From: Agromyces protaetiae
GTDB lineage: Bacteria; Actinomycetota; Actinomycetes; Actinomycetales; Microbacteriaceae
Direction of reading: 5' to 3'
Length of the DNA: 64,000 nucleotides
Assembly: GCF_004135405.1 (NCBI RefSeq)
Contig: NZ_CP035491.1
Span: forward strand, 2,604,001 to 2,668,000
Shown in pieces: positions 22,467 to 30,885 of the stretch (its first letter is position 1; each line of letters starts with the position of its first letter). The notes below the pieces were generated by a model that ran no database searches, was not told the DNA's origin, and was given only the letters and a program-made list of their open reading frames with translations. Position numbers and translations under genes: made by a program.

Positions 22467-23066
22467 ATGCCGGGCGGAACGCGCCGACCGAGGATCGGCG
22501 TGATGGGCGGTACGTTCGACCCCATCCACCACGGCCACCTGGTCGCGGCGAGCGAGGTCGCGCAATCGTTCGACCTCGACGAGGTGATGTTCGTGCCGAC
22601 CGGTCAGCCGTCGTACAAGCCCGGCGTGTCGCCGGCTGAGCACAGGTACCTCATGACGGTCATCGCGACCGCCTCGAACCCTCGCTTCACGGTGAGCCGC
22701 GTCGACATCGACCGCGACAAGCCGACCTACACGATCGATACGCTCACCGACATCCGCCGCGATCGCCCCGACGCAGAACTCTTCTTCATCACCGGCGCCG
22801 ACGCCGTCGCGCAGATCCTCGAGTGGCGCGATGTCGCGCAGTTGTGGGACCTTGCGCACTTCGTTGCTGTGAGTCGCCCGGGACACGTGCTGAGCGTTTC
22901 AGGATTGCCTGAGCAGCACGTAAGCTTGCTGGAGGTTCCGGCACTGTCGATCTCGTCGACCGACTGCCGGAGCAGGGTGCGCCGGGGTTTCCCGGTGTGG
23001 TACCTGGTGCCAGATGGGGTCGTCCAGTACATCTCCAAGCACCACCTCTATCGGAGTGTCGAATGA
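22467..23066 (+). CDS. nadD: Nicotinate-nucleotide adenylyltransferase
   Basis: Cytoplasmic enzyme joining ATP and nicotinate mononucleotide in NAD synthesis, 199 residues. The nucleotidyltransferase motif [12 protein letters not shown] is at residues 15-26 and the second motif [13 protein letters not shown], the ISSTxIR equivalent, is near residue 158. Ser-Thr-Asp-Cys-Arg is slightly unusual, since Ile or Asp-Val usually follows the Thr. The stop overlaps the next gene as ATGA. Confidence 0.96.
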   Translation: MPGGTRRPRIGVMGGTFDPIHHGHLVAASEVAQSFDLDEVMFVPTGQPSYKPGVSPAEHRYLMTVIATASNPRFTVSRVDIDRDKPTYTIDTLTDIRRDRPDAELFFITGADAVAQILEWRDVAQLWDLAHFVAVSRPGHVLSVSGLPEQHVSLLEVPALSISSTDCRSRVRRGFPVWYLVPDGVVQYISKHHLYRSVE

Positions 23067-24414
23067 CGTCGTCGCAGGATCAGCCGCTGACGCGCCGCGA
23101 GTTGCGAGAACTCGAGCGAGTGCGCGAGCAGCAGGCCGCTGCGGCGACCCCTCCGACGGATGTCCCGCAGCCGCCGTATCTCGCGGCGCCCGCGCCGGGC
23201 GTGGTTCCCGCTCAGCCGGCACCCGTTCCACAGGCGGCGCCGTCGTACCCCCAACAGACTTCGCCGACGTTTGCGGCGCCCCAGCCGGTACCGCCGGCCG
23301 CACAGCCGGTTCCGAACTTCTCGTCGCCCGCGCCTGTCACGGCTGCGCCGCCCGCACCGGCGTTCGCTCCGCGTTCTGCCGGCCTCGCGACGCCTCAGGC
23401 GTCGCCGTTCGGCGGACCGATCGCCGCACCCGATTCGACCACTGTGCCCGCCGCCGATGCGGAGCCGCGCGCACCCATTCCCTCGGCGTTCGCCCCTCGC
23501 GAGACGCCCCAGGCGTGGTCGCAACCGGCGCAGCCGGCCGCACCGACCGCCCCGCCTTCGGTTGCCACCCAGCCGGTCGCACCGGTGCCGACCCCCACCA
23601 CGCCCGCTGCCCCGGCGCCTTCGGCAGCACCCGCTGCGGGTGGCTCGCGCACGCCCGAACGCACGCTGACCCGTCGTGAACTCCGCGCGCTCATCGACCA
23701 GAGCGAGATCGACGAGCACGAAGACGACACCGACACCGCGTTCGACGACCTCTTCGGCGCTGCCACGACGACACCCGCGGGCGCTGAACCGGCGGCGGCT
23801 CCGCCCTCGCCGCCCGGGGGACCGCTGCCGATTCCCGGCACTCCGGTTCCGTCGGCAGCGCCCGGTCCGATTCGCCAGACCGCTCCGCCGCGACCGCCGG
23901 CAGCCGTGCGGCAGCCGGCCGAGGCATCCAATGCTTCCAAGCCCATCGGGCATTGGACCTCGCAGCTCGAACAGCCGGTGGATCGCTCCGAGCCGTTCGA
24001 TCAGCTGCTCTCGCGCGGCGGGCACGGGGTGCCGACGACGACGAACGCGCTCATCCTGCCGTCGCTTCCGAACGACGGCGGACTCGGGCAGTCGATCTCC
24101 GGGGGCGCCGAGCTCATCGTCACGGGGTCGATCGAGTTGCCGCGGAGCTTCGGAGCCACAGGCCTCCACCCGAGCCACATCGACTCAAGCGATGTCGACC
24201 GGCTGTTCGAGCAGGTCGAAGACGTCGCGGGCACGGGTGTCGCACCCGTCGCCGCGACCAGCGCGATCAGCACGCAGAGTGCTGCGAAGGCGGTCATGGC
24301 ACCGCCCAAGAAGGAGGGCTTGAACGCCCCCCTCATCCTTGCGATCACGGCGGGCGTACTCGCCCTCGGGTCGTCACCACTCTTGTCATCGGCGTGGTCG
24401 CAGGCCTGTTCTGA
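23063..24414 (+). CDS. Proline/alanine-rich protein with C-terminal membrane anchor (apparent frameshift)
   Basis: About 450 residues, of which most are a Pro/Ala-rich disordered region. Two copies of a short motif stand out: [16 protein letters not shown] at the N-terminus and [17 protein letters not shown] near residue 205. The only hydrophobic stretch is at the extreme C-terminus ([15 protein letters not shown] then [14 protein letters not shown]), so the protein should be tail-anchored with its bulk in the cytoplasm. The frame breaks inside that anchor: one extra G at the GGG of 24368-24370 joins the two halves and ends at the TGA 24412-24414. Without it, the frame runs through into rsfS. 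Function unknown; it lies between nadD and rsfS. Confidence 0.75.
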
Positions 24415-24451
24415 TGCGGCTTCCGCACGCCTTCTCGACCGATTGGATCGC

Positions 24452-24841
24452 ATGACCGCCTCTCAGCATGCCCTCGACCTGCTCGCCGTCGCCGCGCGCG
24501 CGGCCGACGCGAAGGGCGGCGAGGATCTGGTCGCGCTCGACGTCTCTGGCCCGATGCCCTTCGCCGACGTATTCCTGATCGTCACGGGCGCGACCGAGCG
24601 CAACGTGCTCGCGATCGCCGAAGAGATCGAGGACCGTCTGCTCGAGGCCGGGGTGAAGACCGTTCGCCGCGAGGGTCGCGAGCACGCGCGTTGGGTGCTT
24701 CTCGACCTCGGCTACCTCGTCGTGCACGTCTTCCACCGTGAAGACCGCATGTACTACGGACTCGAACGACTGTGGCTCGACTGCCCGGCGATCCCCGTCG
24801 CTCCGCTCCTCGCGGTCGACCGAGCCGAGCCCTCCGCATGA
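24452..24841 (+). CDS. rsfS: Ribosomal silencing factor RsfS
   Basis: Binds ribosomal protein L14 and blocks subunit joining during starvation, 129 residues. The family pattern is clear: KGGEDLVALDVSGPMPFADVF, ATERNVLAIAEEIED, and GLERLWLDCP near the end. The ATG at 24452 gives the standard N-terminus. As sequenced it is in frame with the preceding proline-rich gene, but this is a by-product of that gene's frame break. It is the last gene before tRNA-Ala. Confidence 0.94.
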   Translation: MTASQHALDLLAVAARAADAKGGEDLVALDVSGPMPFADVFLIVTGATERNVLAIAEEIEDRLLEAGVKTVRREGREHARWVLLDLGYLVVHVFHREDRMYYGLERLWLDCPAIPVAPLLAVDRAEPSA

Positions 24842-24852
24842 GGGTCGCTCGA

Positions 24853-24882
24853 TTTCGTTTCGGGCGGATGGGCGTGTAATCT
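24853..24882 (+). promoter_or_regulatory. Possible promoter of tRNA-Ala
   Basis: TTTCGT (24853-24858) and TAATCT (24877-24882) are 18 bases apart and end 37 bases before the mature tRNA. The -10 is good and the -35 only partial. Confidence 0.4.
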
Positions 24883-24919
24883 GAATCCGTTGCCGCGAGA
24901 GCGGTGAACGAAACAATCT

Positions 24920-24995
24920 GGGTCTGTGGCGCAGCTGGTAGCGCACCTGCATGGCATGCAGGGGGTCAGGGGTTCGAGTCCCCTCAGATCCACCA
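24920..24995 (+). tRNA. tRNA-Ala (anticodon GGC)
   Basis: The acceptor strands GGGTCTG and CAGATCC pair with one G-T wobble. The anticodon stem CCTGC/GCAGG encloses the loop ATGGCAT with anticodon GGC, and the T arm carries GGTTCGAGTCCCC. The discriminator is A and the CCA is encoded. GGC reads GCC, by far the most used Ala codon here. The final 15 bases are repeated at 26297-26311 because an insertion sequence entered directly after the CCA. Confidence 0.95.
24981..24995 (+). repeat. 15-bp direct repeat, left copy (end of tRNA-Ala)
   Basis: CCCTCAGATCCACCA here is identical to 26297-26311 and borders the insertion sequence exactly, as expected for target duplication. This copy is part of the functional tRNA. 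Confidence 0.85.
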
Positions 24996-25000
24996 TGTGA

Positions 25001-25041
25001 TGAGTCGCGACATAGGTCTCACCTGAGTCGCGACATAGGTC
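25001..25041. repeat. Tandem end repeats of the IS, left side
   Basis: Two identical 18-base copies of TGAGTCGCGACATAGGTC spaced 23 bases start to start. The inner copy overlaps the transposase stop codon (25040-25042). Confidence 0.85.
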
Positions 25042-26224
25042 ACGTTTTGAGAGCCCCGGGCCATCGGCCTGGGGCTCTCATCGTGTTGCGCCAGTAGGCC
25101 TTGTTGGGGTCGATGGTGTTGGTCGCGATGATTTCGCCGGTGCGGAGTGCGATGACGGTGACGGTGTGTTCGTCGGCGATGAGGATGACGGGTGTGCCGC
25201 GGTGGTTCGCGCCGATTCCGAGGTGGTGCATGCGGGCGGCACGGCGGAAGCTGATCTTGCCGTTGCTGCCGACGTGGTCGTGGCGGACGCGGTAGTGGAT
25301 GGTGTCGGGGCGGCTGCTGGCGGGCGCGGCTTTCGGTGAGGCTGCGTAGGCGATCGCGGGAGTCGTTTCTCGAGCGCGGTGCGGGCGGTGCTGGTTGTAG
25401 TGCTCCCGGAATTGATTGAGCTGATGTTGCAGCTCGGGGATCGTGGTCGCGCGGGGTCGGGCGGTCAGCCAGCGTTTGAGGGTCTGGTGGAAGCGTTCGA
25501 TCTTCCCCTGAGTCTGCGGGCGGTTCGGGGCGCCGTTCTTCTGCACGATGTTCAGTACGGCCAGGACGTATTCGAACGCGTTGCGTCCTCCGCCATGTCG
25601 GGCGGTGTAGACGCGGCCGTTGTCGGTCAGCGTGGACGCCGGCGGGCCGTAGTCGTCGACGCAGGCGAGAAACGTGTCCACGACGTCCTGGCCGGTGACC
25701 GGGTGGTGGACGGTGCAGGACAGCAGCAGGCGGGAGTGGTCATCGAGCCAGTTCAGGATCTCGACATCGGTGCCGTCGGCAAGGCGCCAGTGGGTGAAGT
25801 CGGATTGCCAGGTCTCGTTGGGCTGGGATGCTTCGAACCGCACGTAGGAGGATCTCGGACGCTTCCTCGGCTCGGGAATGATCAGGCCGGCGGCGTGCAG
25901 GACCCGTCGGATCGTGGACGTCGACGGCGGTCGCAGCCCTTCCGTGCGCAGATACCAGGCGATCGTGACCGGCCCGGCATCGCTTCCGGCGTCGGTCAGA
26001 GCGCGGCGCAGTTCGACGATGCGGTCCCGCACCCGGTCTGTCGTCTTCTGCGGTGAGGTTCGAGGGGCTCGGGAACGAGACTCCAGGCCATCCAGTCCCT
26101 CCTCCCGGTAACGGGCGAGGAGCCGGTGCAGATGCCGCCGCGAGAGTCCGTACTGCTCCGCCGCCTCGGTGACGGTGAGTTGCTTCGCGACGATCTTCAA
26201 CACGATCACCCGGTGCTTCGACAT
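25040..26224 (-). CDS. IS481-family transposase
   Basis: Moves the surrounding element. The 394-residue protein has an N-terminal helix-turn-helix (VTEAAEQYGLSRRHLHRLLARY, about residues 18-39) and a DDE integrase core with the acidic residues in WQSDFTHW, LTDNGRVY and GKIERFHQTLKRW. The C-terminal region continues past the catalytic core to about residue 394, as in other members. The reading frame is intact. It ends inside the left inner end-repeat and starts just inside the right inner repeat, so binding of the protein to its ends may also restrain its own expression. Confidence 0.96.
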   Translation of the reverse strand: MSKHRVIVLKIVAKQLTVTEAAEQYGLSRRHLHRLLARYREEGLDGLESRSRAPRTSPQKTTDRVRDRIVELRRALTDAGSDAGPVTIAWYLRTEGLRPPSTSTIRRVLHAAGLIIPEPRKRPRSSYVRFEASQPNETWQSDFTHWRLADGTDVEILNWLDDHSRLLLSCTVHHPVTGQDVVDTFLACVDDYGPPASTLTDNGRVYTARHGGGRNAFEYVLAVLNIVQKNGAPNRPQTQGKIERFHQTLKRWLTARPRATTIPELQHQLNQFREHYNQHRPHRARETTPAIAYAASPKAAPASSRPDTIHYRVRHDHVGSNGKISFRRAARMHHLGIGANHRGTPVILIADEHTVTVIALRTGEIIATNTIDPNKAYWRNTMRAPGRWPGALKT

Positions 26225-26236
26225 GCCGCCGACTGT

Positions 26237-26292
26237 GACCTATGACGCGACTCATGAGCGACACATCACCTGTGACCTATGTCGCGAACTCA
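26237..26292. repeat. Tandem end repeats of the IS, right side
   Basis: Inverted copies of the left-end motif at 26237-26254 (one substitution) and 26274-26292 (one inserted base). The spacing is wider than on the left, so the two ends are not identical. Confidence 0.8.
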
Positions 26293-26296
26293 GACA

Positions 26297-26311
26297 CCCT
26301 CAGATCCACCA
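26297..26311 (+). repeat. 15-bp direct repeat, right copy (tRNA-Ala 3' fragment)
   Basis: A second CCCTCAGATCCACCA follows the final ACA of the IS. It is only the 3' tip of a tRNA and is not functional. It leads straight into the original tRNA terminator. Confidence 0.85.
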
Positions 26312-26313
26312 AA

Positions 26314-26344
26314 AATCCCCGGTCAGGCACCCTGACCGGGGATT
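26314..26344 (+). terminator. Original tRNA-Ala terminator, now displaced
   Basis: AATCCCCGGTCAGG and CCTGACCGGGGATT form a perfect 14-pair stem with a three-base loop, followed by CTCTCG. It begins three bases after the duplicated CCA, where the terminator of a single-tRNA transcript would lie, but is now 1.3 kb from the tRNA. Confidence 0.8.
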
Positions 26345-26410
26345 CTCTCGTTGTGCGCTGCTTCGAGGTGTCGGCGCAGGCTCGCCTGCGGTCGCCTGAC
26401 CGACCGGCGA

Positions 26411-26746
26411 CTACCGGATGAACCGCACGTGATCGATGAGGTCGCCCGCCACCCGGTAGATCGCGACGACGTGCGACTCGCCGTCGCGGCCATCGCGGCC
26501 CGTCACCCGCTCCTCGTCGAGCACGTGGTCGCCGACGACGATCCGCGACACGATGCGGCAGTGCAGGTCGGGCGAGGCAGCGAACATGCGACCGTACGAC
26601 TCGTGCATCGCCGCTCGCCCCCGCATGAGGAGGGTGCCTTCTGCGTCTTCGACGATGCAGTCGTCGGCGAAGCATGCGGCGAAGGCGTCGATGTCGCGGG
26701 CGTTGTACGCCTGGAGTTGTGCGGTGACGCGCTCGGGGACATCCAT
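26411..26746 (-). CDS. SnoaL-like / NTF2-fold protein
   Basis: A 111-residue protein with the nuclear-transport-factor-2 fold pattern: QLQAYNARDIDAFAACFADD at the N-terminus, then HESYGRMFAASPDLHC and RVTGRDGRDGESHVVAIYRV. Members bind small hydrophobic ligands or act as isomerases or hydrolases; this one has no decisive catalytic residues that I can assign. AAAGG precedes the ATG by 9 bases. It stands alone between the tRNA terminator and the next minus-strand gene. Confidence 0.82.
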   Translation of the reverse strand: MDVPERVTAQLQAYNARDIDAFAACFADDCIVEDAEGTLLMRGRAAMHESYGRMFAASPDLHCRIVSRIVVGDHVLDEERVTGRDGRDGESHVVAIYRVAGDLIDHVRFIR

Positions 26747-26808
26747 GTGACGAGCCTTTCACGCCGTCCCGGAGATCCGCTGAGGAGGCCGGCAGCGCGC
26801 GGTCGGCC

Positions 26809-27684
26809 TCAGCCGGCGTTCACGACGATCGCGAAGACCACTGCGCCGAGCGCGACGAGGATTCCGAACGCGCCGAAGCCGAGCCCGATCCACGCCGAGG
26901 GGCTGTTTGCGAACGGAAGGCGCCGGACGCGCCGGCCGGCAGGTGCGACGCGTGGTCCGGCGCCGGACGACATGCCCCCGATCTCTGGCGCTCCGAACTG
27001 CAGTGCAGGGGTCTGCGTACGCTCATCCAGATACATGTCGGTGCGATCCCAGGCCTTGGCGCCGACGGTCTCGAGGATCCGTCCGAACCGCTCCCACGTC
27101 GCTGCGCTCGTGAAGTCGAAGCCGCCGGGTCTGGTGATGATGAGGCGGTCGTCGCGGATCTCGACGTCGAGGTCGCCGGTCTCGTCGATGAGGAGCGCCA
27201 TGAGGTCGGGCGTGAAGACATAGAGGGCGTCGCGTTCGTACCCGGTCGGCACATAGAGGCGGAAGTGCGAGTCGAAATCGCCCTCGAGCGAGAGACGCTG
27301 CGACGCGAGGGGGATCGTCTGCAGGCTCGAGAAGGGGCCGTGATCGTTGCCTCGGGCGTCGAGCACCATGTTCGGCAGTCGTCGCGGAAGGGTCAGGGCG
27401 AAGTAGTCGATCGGGATCGTCGGGCCCCCGCCGGACACCGAGGTCGTGTAGGTCAGCCCGCCGCGGCGTTCGACGCGCGACGCGCCGTCCCGGCTCGGGA
27501 CGATACGCCCGGCCTCCCAGCCGAGCCCGCTCACCCGGTCCCGGACTGCGCCGCTCGACGCGCGCTCCCAGAGGCTCGAGCCGAGCGCGGGGACGGCCGC
27601 CGTCGGCGCGTACTCCCAACCGTTCGCGTGTGCGAATGCCGGCAGGCCGCCGGAGGCGGCCAGATGTTCGGTGCCGTGGAGCAT
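26809..27684 (-). CDS. Hypothetical protein with C-terminal membrane segment
   Basis: A 291-residue protein of unknown function. Most of it is soluble and predicted mixed alpha/beta, with patterns such as IPIDYFALTLPRRLPNMVLDA and YERDALYVFTPDLMALLID. Only one hydrophobic segment exists, at the very end (WIGLGFGAFGILVALGAVVFAIVV), so the protein is probably anchored with its bulk in the cytoplasm. The ATG start is uncertain as no ribosome site is visible. The N-terminus reads AFAHANGWEYAPTA, seen in actinobacterial proteins of unknown role. Confidence 0.7.
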   Translation of the reverse strand: MLHGTEHLAASGGLPAFAHANGWEYAPTAAVPALGSSLWERASSGAVRDRVSGLGWEAGRIVPSRDGASRVERRGGLTYTTSVSGGGPTIPIDYFALTLPRRLPNMVLDARGNDHGPFSSLQTIPLASQRLSLEGDFDSHFRLYVPTGYERDALYVFTPDLMALLIDETGDLDVEIRDDRLIITRPGGFDFTSAATWERFGRILETVGAKAWDRTDMYLDERTQTPALQFGAPEIGGMSSGAGPRVAPAGRRVRRLPFANSPSAWIGLGFGAFGILVALGAVVFAIVVNAG

Positions 27685-27829
27685 GCAGGGTGTCCGTTCG
27701 GGTCGATCGTGCTACAGAGCAGCATTCCATCACATGCGGGGTCAGCGCCGCGCCGCGCACCTCCTTGACCGTCCGGGTGGGGCAGAACACAATTGGGATC
27801 GTCCGTGCGAACGGGGAAGCGGGGAGCTC

Positions 27830-28369
27830 ATGTCAGACGCGAACGTCCGACCGACCACGACGAGTGAGACGGCTACGGCCGCCTACGAGACGACGGTTCC
27901 GGGGGTTCCGGCGCCCGATCCGGTGTTCGCCCAGCCCGACGAGTCGGCGTCGCAGTCGGACCCATCGGCGGCACCCGCCGAGCGTCGCGCGTGGAGTCGC
28001 GACCTGCGGTTCATGCTCGTCGTACTCGCGGCGATCGTCGCGCTCTTCCTCGCGTTCGCCCTGCTCATCGCGTTCAGCCCCACGGGCGCCGCGATCAGCG
28101 CGCTCGCGGTCATCGCGGCTCCCATCGCGACGATGGTCGCCGCGTACTACGGCATCAGCCTCGCGCTCCGTCAGGTGAGCGACGCCAAGAAGGCGGCGGA
28201 TGCCGCGGAGGAACGTGCTCGCAACGCCGAGGCATCGGCACGCGAATCCGACGCGTGGGCGGCGCAGATGGAGTCGGGACTGCGGGTCGCGGTCGCGAAG
28301 CTCAAGGCCGCGCGCGAAGACACGCGCGACGTCGAGCGCGCAGCGGGCACGCCCGTCGACTTCTTCTGA
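27830..28369 (+). CDS. Hypothetical membrane protein with coiled-coil tail
   Basis: A 179-residue protein: a disordered Thr/Ala/Pro-rich N-terminus (1-60), two membrane helices (FMLVVLAAIVALFLAFALLIAF and ISALAVIAAPIATMVAAYYG) and a heptad-like, alanine-rich C-terminus (SDAKKAADAAEERARNAEASARES) likely to form a coiled coil. The ATG follows GGGGAG. I recognise no family. It is divergent from the preceding hypothetical gene, with about 145 bases between them that hold nothing else recognisable. Confidence 0.72.
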   Translation: MSDANVRPTTTSETATAAYETTVPGVPAPDPVFAQPDESASQSDPSAAPAERRAWSRDLRFMLVVLAAIVALFLAFALLIAFSPTGAAISALAVIAAPIATMVAAYYGISLALRQVSDAKKAADAAEERARNAEASARESDAWAAQMESGLRVAVAKLKAAREDTRDVERAAGTPVDFF

Positions 28370-28396
28370 GTCGCGACGCACCGCTCGAAGACCGAA

Positions 28397-28439
28397 GCTG
28401 CGGCGCTGACCCCCGGGACATCCGGGTCGGCGCCGCAGC
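28397..28439. terminator. Bidirectional hairpin between convergent genes
   Basis: GCTGCGGCGCTGACCC pairs with GGGTCGGCGCCGCAGC (15 canonical pairs and one wobble) around an eleven-base loop. It lies 28 bases after the plus-strand stop and 22 bases after the end of the E2 gene on the other strand. Confidence 0.75.
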
Positions 28440-28460
28440 CGTTTCGTCAGGGTTCGCCGC

Positions 28461-29851
28461 TCACAGTTCGGCGAGCACCGATACCGGGCGTTCGATGCAC
28501 GAGGCGACGAACGTGAGGAACGCCGCAGCGTCGGCGCCGTCGCACACCCGGTGGTCGAACGAGAGCGTGAGTTCGGTGACGGTGCGTACGGCGAGCGCGC
28601 CGTCGACGACCCAGGCCCGTTCGACGAAGCGCCCGATGCCGAGCATCGCCGCCTCGGGGTGGTTGATGATCGCCGCCGATCCGTCGACGCCGAGCGCCCC
28701 GTAATTGTTGAGCGTGAACGTGCCGCCCGTGAGCGCCGCGGGCGGAAACGCACCGGCCTTCGCTTGCGCCGCGCGTTCGGCGAGGGCGTCGCGCAGCGCG
28801 CGAAGGCTCATCGCCTCCGCGCCGTGGACGACGGGGACCATGAGCCCGCGCGCGGTCTGCGTCGCGGCGCCGAGATTGATCGCGCCGTGGAGCACGAGTT
28901 CCGACCGTTCGGCGTCGAAGCTCGCGTTCAGCGACGGATGCCTCCGGAGCCCCGCCACCACGAACCGCGCGACGAGCGCAGTGATGCCGAAGCGTTCGCC
29001 CGTGGCGCGCTCGAGCTCGCGGCGCGCCTCGACGAGGCCTGTGGCGTCTGCGTCGACCCAGACGGTCGCTTCGGGGATCTCACGGCGCGAGCGGGAGAAC
29101 TGGGCGGCAGCGGCCCGGGCGGTGCGGTCGAGCGGCACACGGCGGTCGCCCGGGGGAGCGACGGATGCTTCGGCGATGACATCTGCGGCAGGCGCTGCCG
29201 GCAAGGTCGACGCTCCGGATGGCTCTCCCTCGACGCGATCGCCAGCTCGACGTCGCGTCGCACGACGAGATGATCAGGACCGCTTCCGAGCAGCCCGCTC
29301 GCGTCGAACCCGTGCTCGCGCGCCATCCGGCGAACGATGGGGGAGACGACAGGCGAGTGCCGTGACGGGTCGATGAGGAGGCCTCCCGTCGCGATGCTCG
29401 CGACGTCGGGGCCTGGTGCCGGCGTGCCGGCGTTCTCGCCCCGCGGTCTCCCGAACCGACCGGCCGCGACCGGCCTCCGGGCACCCGCCCGCTCGCGCGT
29501 GCCGTAACCGATCAGGACAGCGCCCGAGGCATCCGATGCCGCCTCGACCGGGACCGCGACGCCGGGCTCGGCCGCAACCGGTGCGAGCGAGGCAGCGGGT
29601 GCGGGCGGGACATCCGCTGTCTCGAAGGTCAGGAGCACGTCACCCGCATGGAGGACCTGACCGACCTCGCCACCGAGCGCGCCGACGACGCCCGCGAACG
29701 GCGATGGAAGCTGCACGACCGACTTGGCCGATTCGAGTTCGACGACGACCTGGTCGATCGCGACGGCATCGCCCGGGGCGACGAGCCAGCCGACGATCTC
29801 GGCTTCGGTGAGCCCTTCGCCGAGGTCGGGGAGGAGGAAGTCGCGGCTCAT
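28461..29851 (-). CDS. 2-oxoacid dehydrogenase E2 (dihydrolipoamide acyltransferase), apparent frameshift
   Basis: Acyltransferase core of a 2-oxoacid dehydrogenase complex, 463 residues after repair. A lipoyl domain opens the protein with the lipoylated Lys43 in ELESAKSVVQLPS. A peripheral subunit-binding domain (SPIVRRMAREHGFDASGLLG) and the catalytic domain with HRVCDG follow. The middle is broken near 29222-29230: the first segment reaches VVRRDVELAIASRE, the second resumes PAAPAADVIAEASV; one extra base joins them. The ATG overlaps the E1beta stop. Gene order E1alpha-E1beta-E2 with an Lrp regulator points to branched-chain 2-oxoacids (Val, Leu, Ile degradation), but pyruvate cannot be excluded. 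Confidence 0.87.
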
Positions 29852-30885
29852 GCGTGGTCCCACTCCCAGGTCGCGAGCGCGGCCAGCACCCGGTCGGCGG
29901 TCGGCAGGTGGTGTTCTTCGAGCTTGGGCGACGGATACGGGATGTCGAAACCCGTGACGCGCAGCACGGGGGCCGCGAGATGGAAGAAGTTCCGTTCGGT
30001 GACGCGGGCCGCGACTTCGGCGCCGTATCCGCCGAACTGGGCGGCTTCGTGGATGACGGCTGCGCGCGACGTCTTCCGCACCGACGCCGACACCGTCTCG
30101 TCGTCGAAGGGGGAGAGGCTCCGCAGGTCGATCACCTCGACCGAGAGCCCTTCTGCCGAACCGGCCTCGGCGGCCTCGAGTGCGGTGCGGACCGTCGGAC
30201 CGTAGGCCAGCAGCGTGACATCCGTGCCCTCGCGCACGACCTGTGCGCGATTCATGGGAGCCGTCTGGACTGGGAGCGCGAGGGGCGTCTTCGCCCAGTA
30301 CCGGCTCTTCGGCTCCATGAACACGACGGGGTCGTCGCTCTCGATCGCCTCGCGCAGCATCGAATAGGCGTCAGCCGGGTTTGACGGCATGACGACCGTG
30401 AGGCCGGGTGTCGCGGCCCAATACGCCTCGGAGGAGTCGGAGTGGTGCTCGACGCCGCCGATGTCGCCCGCGCACGGGATGCGGATGACCATCGGAAGGC
30501 TCACTCGACCCTTCGTGCGGTTCCGCATCTTCGCGACGTGCGACACGATCTGCTCGAACGCCGGGTAGCTGAAGGCGTCGAACTGCATCTCGACGACCGG
30601 GCGCATGCCGTACATCGCCATGCCGATCGCCGTGCCGACGATGCCCGACTCGGCGAGCGGGGAGTCCCACACGCGCTCGTCGCCGAACTGCGCCTGCAGG
30701 CCGTCGGTCACGCGGAACACGCCACCGAGGGGGCCGACATCTTCGCCGTACACGACGACGCGGTCGTCGGCGGCCATCGCCTCGCGGAGGGCGGCGCCGA
30801 GCGCTCCCGCCATGGTGAGGGGCGCGGCGGATGTCTCGGGGCCGGCGCCTGCGGCCACGGTCGTGCCGATCGCGGCGGCGGTCAT
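29848..30885 (-). CDS. 2-oxoacid dehydrogenase E1 beta subunit
   Basis: Beta half of the thiamine-diphosphate-dependent decarboxylase, 345 residues. Typical patterns are VVYGEDVGPLGGVFRVTDGL, FGDERVWDSPLAESGIVG and EAAQFGGYGAEVAARV. The sequence IPCAGDIGGVEHHSDSSEAYWA contains the paired active-site histidines. It overlaps E1alpha and E2 by ATGA on both sides, so subunits are probably made in a fixed ratio. The call as branched-chain type rests on context and is less sure than the family. Confidence 0.93.
   Translation of the reverse strand: MTAAAIGTTVAAGAGPETSAAPLTMAGALGAALREAMAADDRVVVYGEDVGPLGGVFRVTDGLQAQFGDERVWDSPLAESGIVGTAIGMAMYGMRPVVEMQFDAFSYPAFEQIVSHVAKMRNRTKGRVSLPMVIRIPCAGDIGGVEHHSDSSEAYWAATPGLTVVMPSNPADAYSMLREAIESDDPVVFMEPKSRYWAKTPLALPVQTAPMNRAQVVREGTDVTLLAYGPTVRTALEAAEAGSAEGLSVEVIDLRSLSPFDDETVSASVRKTSRAAVIHEAAQFGGYGAEVAARVTERNFFHLAAPVLRVTGFDIPYPSPKLEEHHLPTADRVLAALATWEWDHA

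Larger units (their letters stand above)
24996..26296. mobile_element. Complete IS481-family insertion sequence
   Basis: The 1301-bp element begins TGT and ends ACA and is bordered by an exact 15-bp direct repeat. Each end carries two copies of an 18-19-bp motif based on TGAGTCGCGACATAGGTC: 25001-25018 and 25024-25041 on the left, 26237-26254 and 26274-26292 (inverted, one with an extra base) on the right. These are presumably transposase-binding sites. A single intact transposase gene fills the interior. Intact ends, gene and duplication suggest recent arrival. Length and repeat size fit IS481 elements. Confidence 0.93.

Noticed and set aside
22997..24841. Fusion of the proline-rich protein with RsfS
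   Set aside because: The join runs through sequence that makes no sense as protein ([18 protein letters not shown]), whereas one added base completes the membrane anchor and leaves RsfS with its own ATG.
26297..26311. A second tRNA-Ala end
   Set aside because: Only the last 15 bases are present. No D arm, anticodon arm or acceptor 5' strand precedes it; it is the target duplication of the IS.
24920..26344. Genomic island or prophage integrated at the tRNA
   Set aside because: The repeat-flanked interval is 1.3 kb and encodes only an IS481 transposase; no integrase or phage gene is present.
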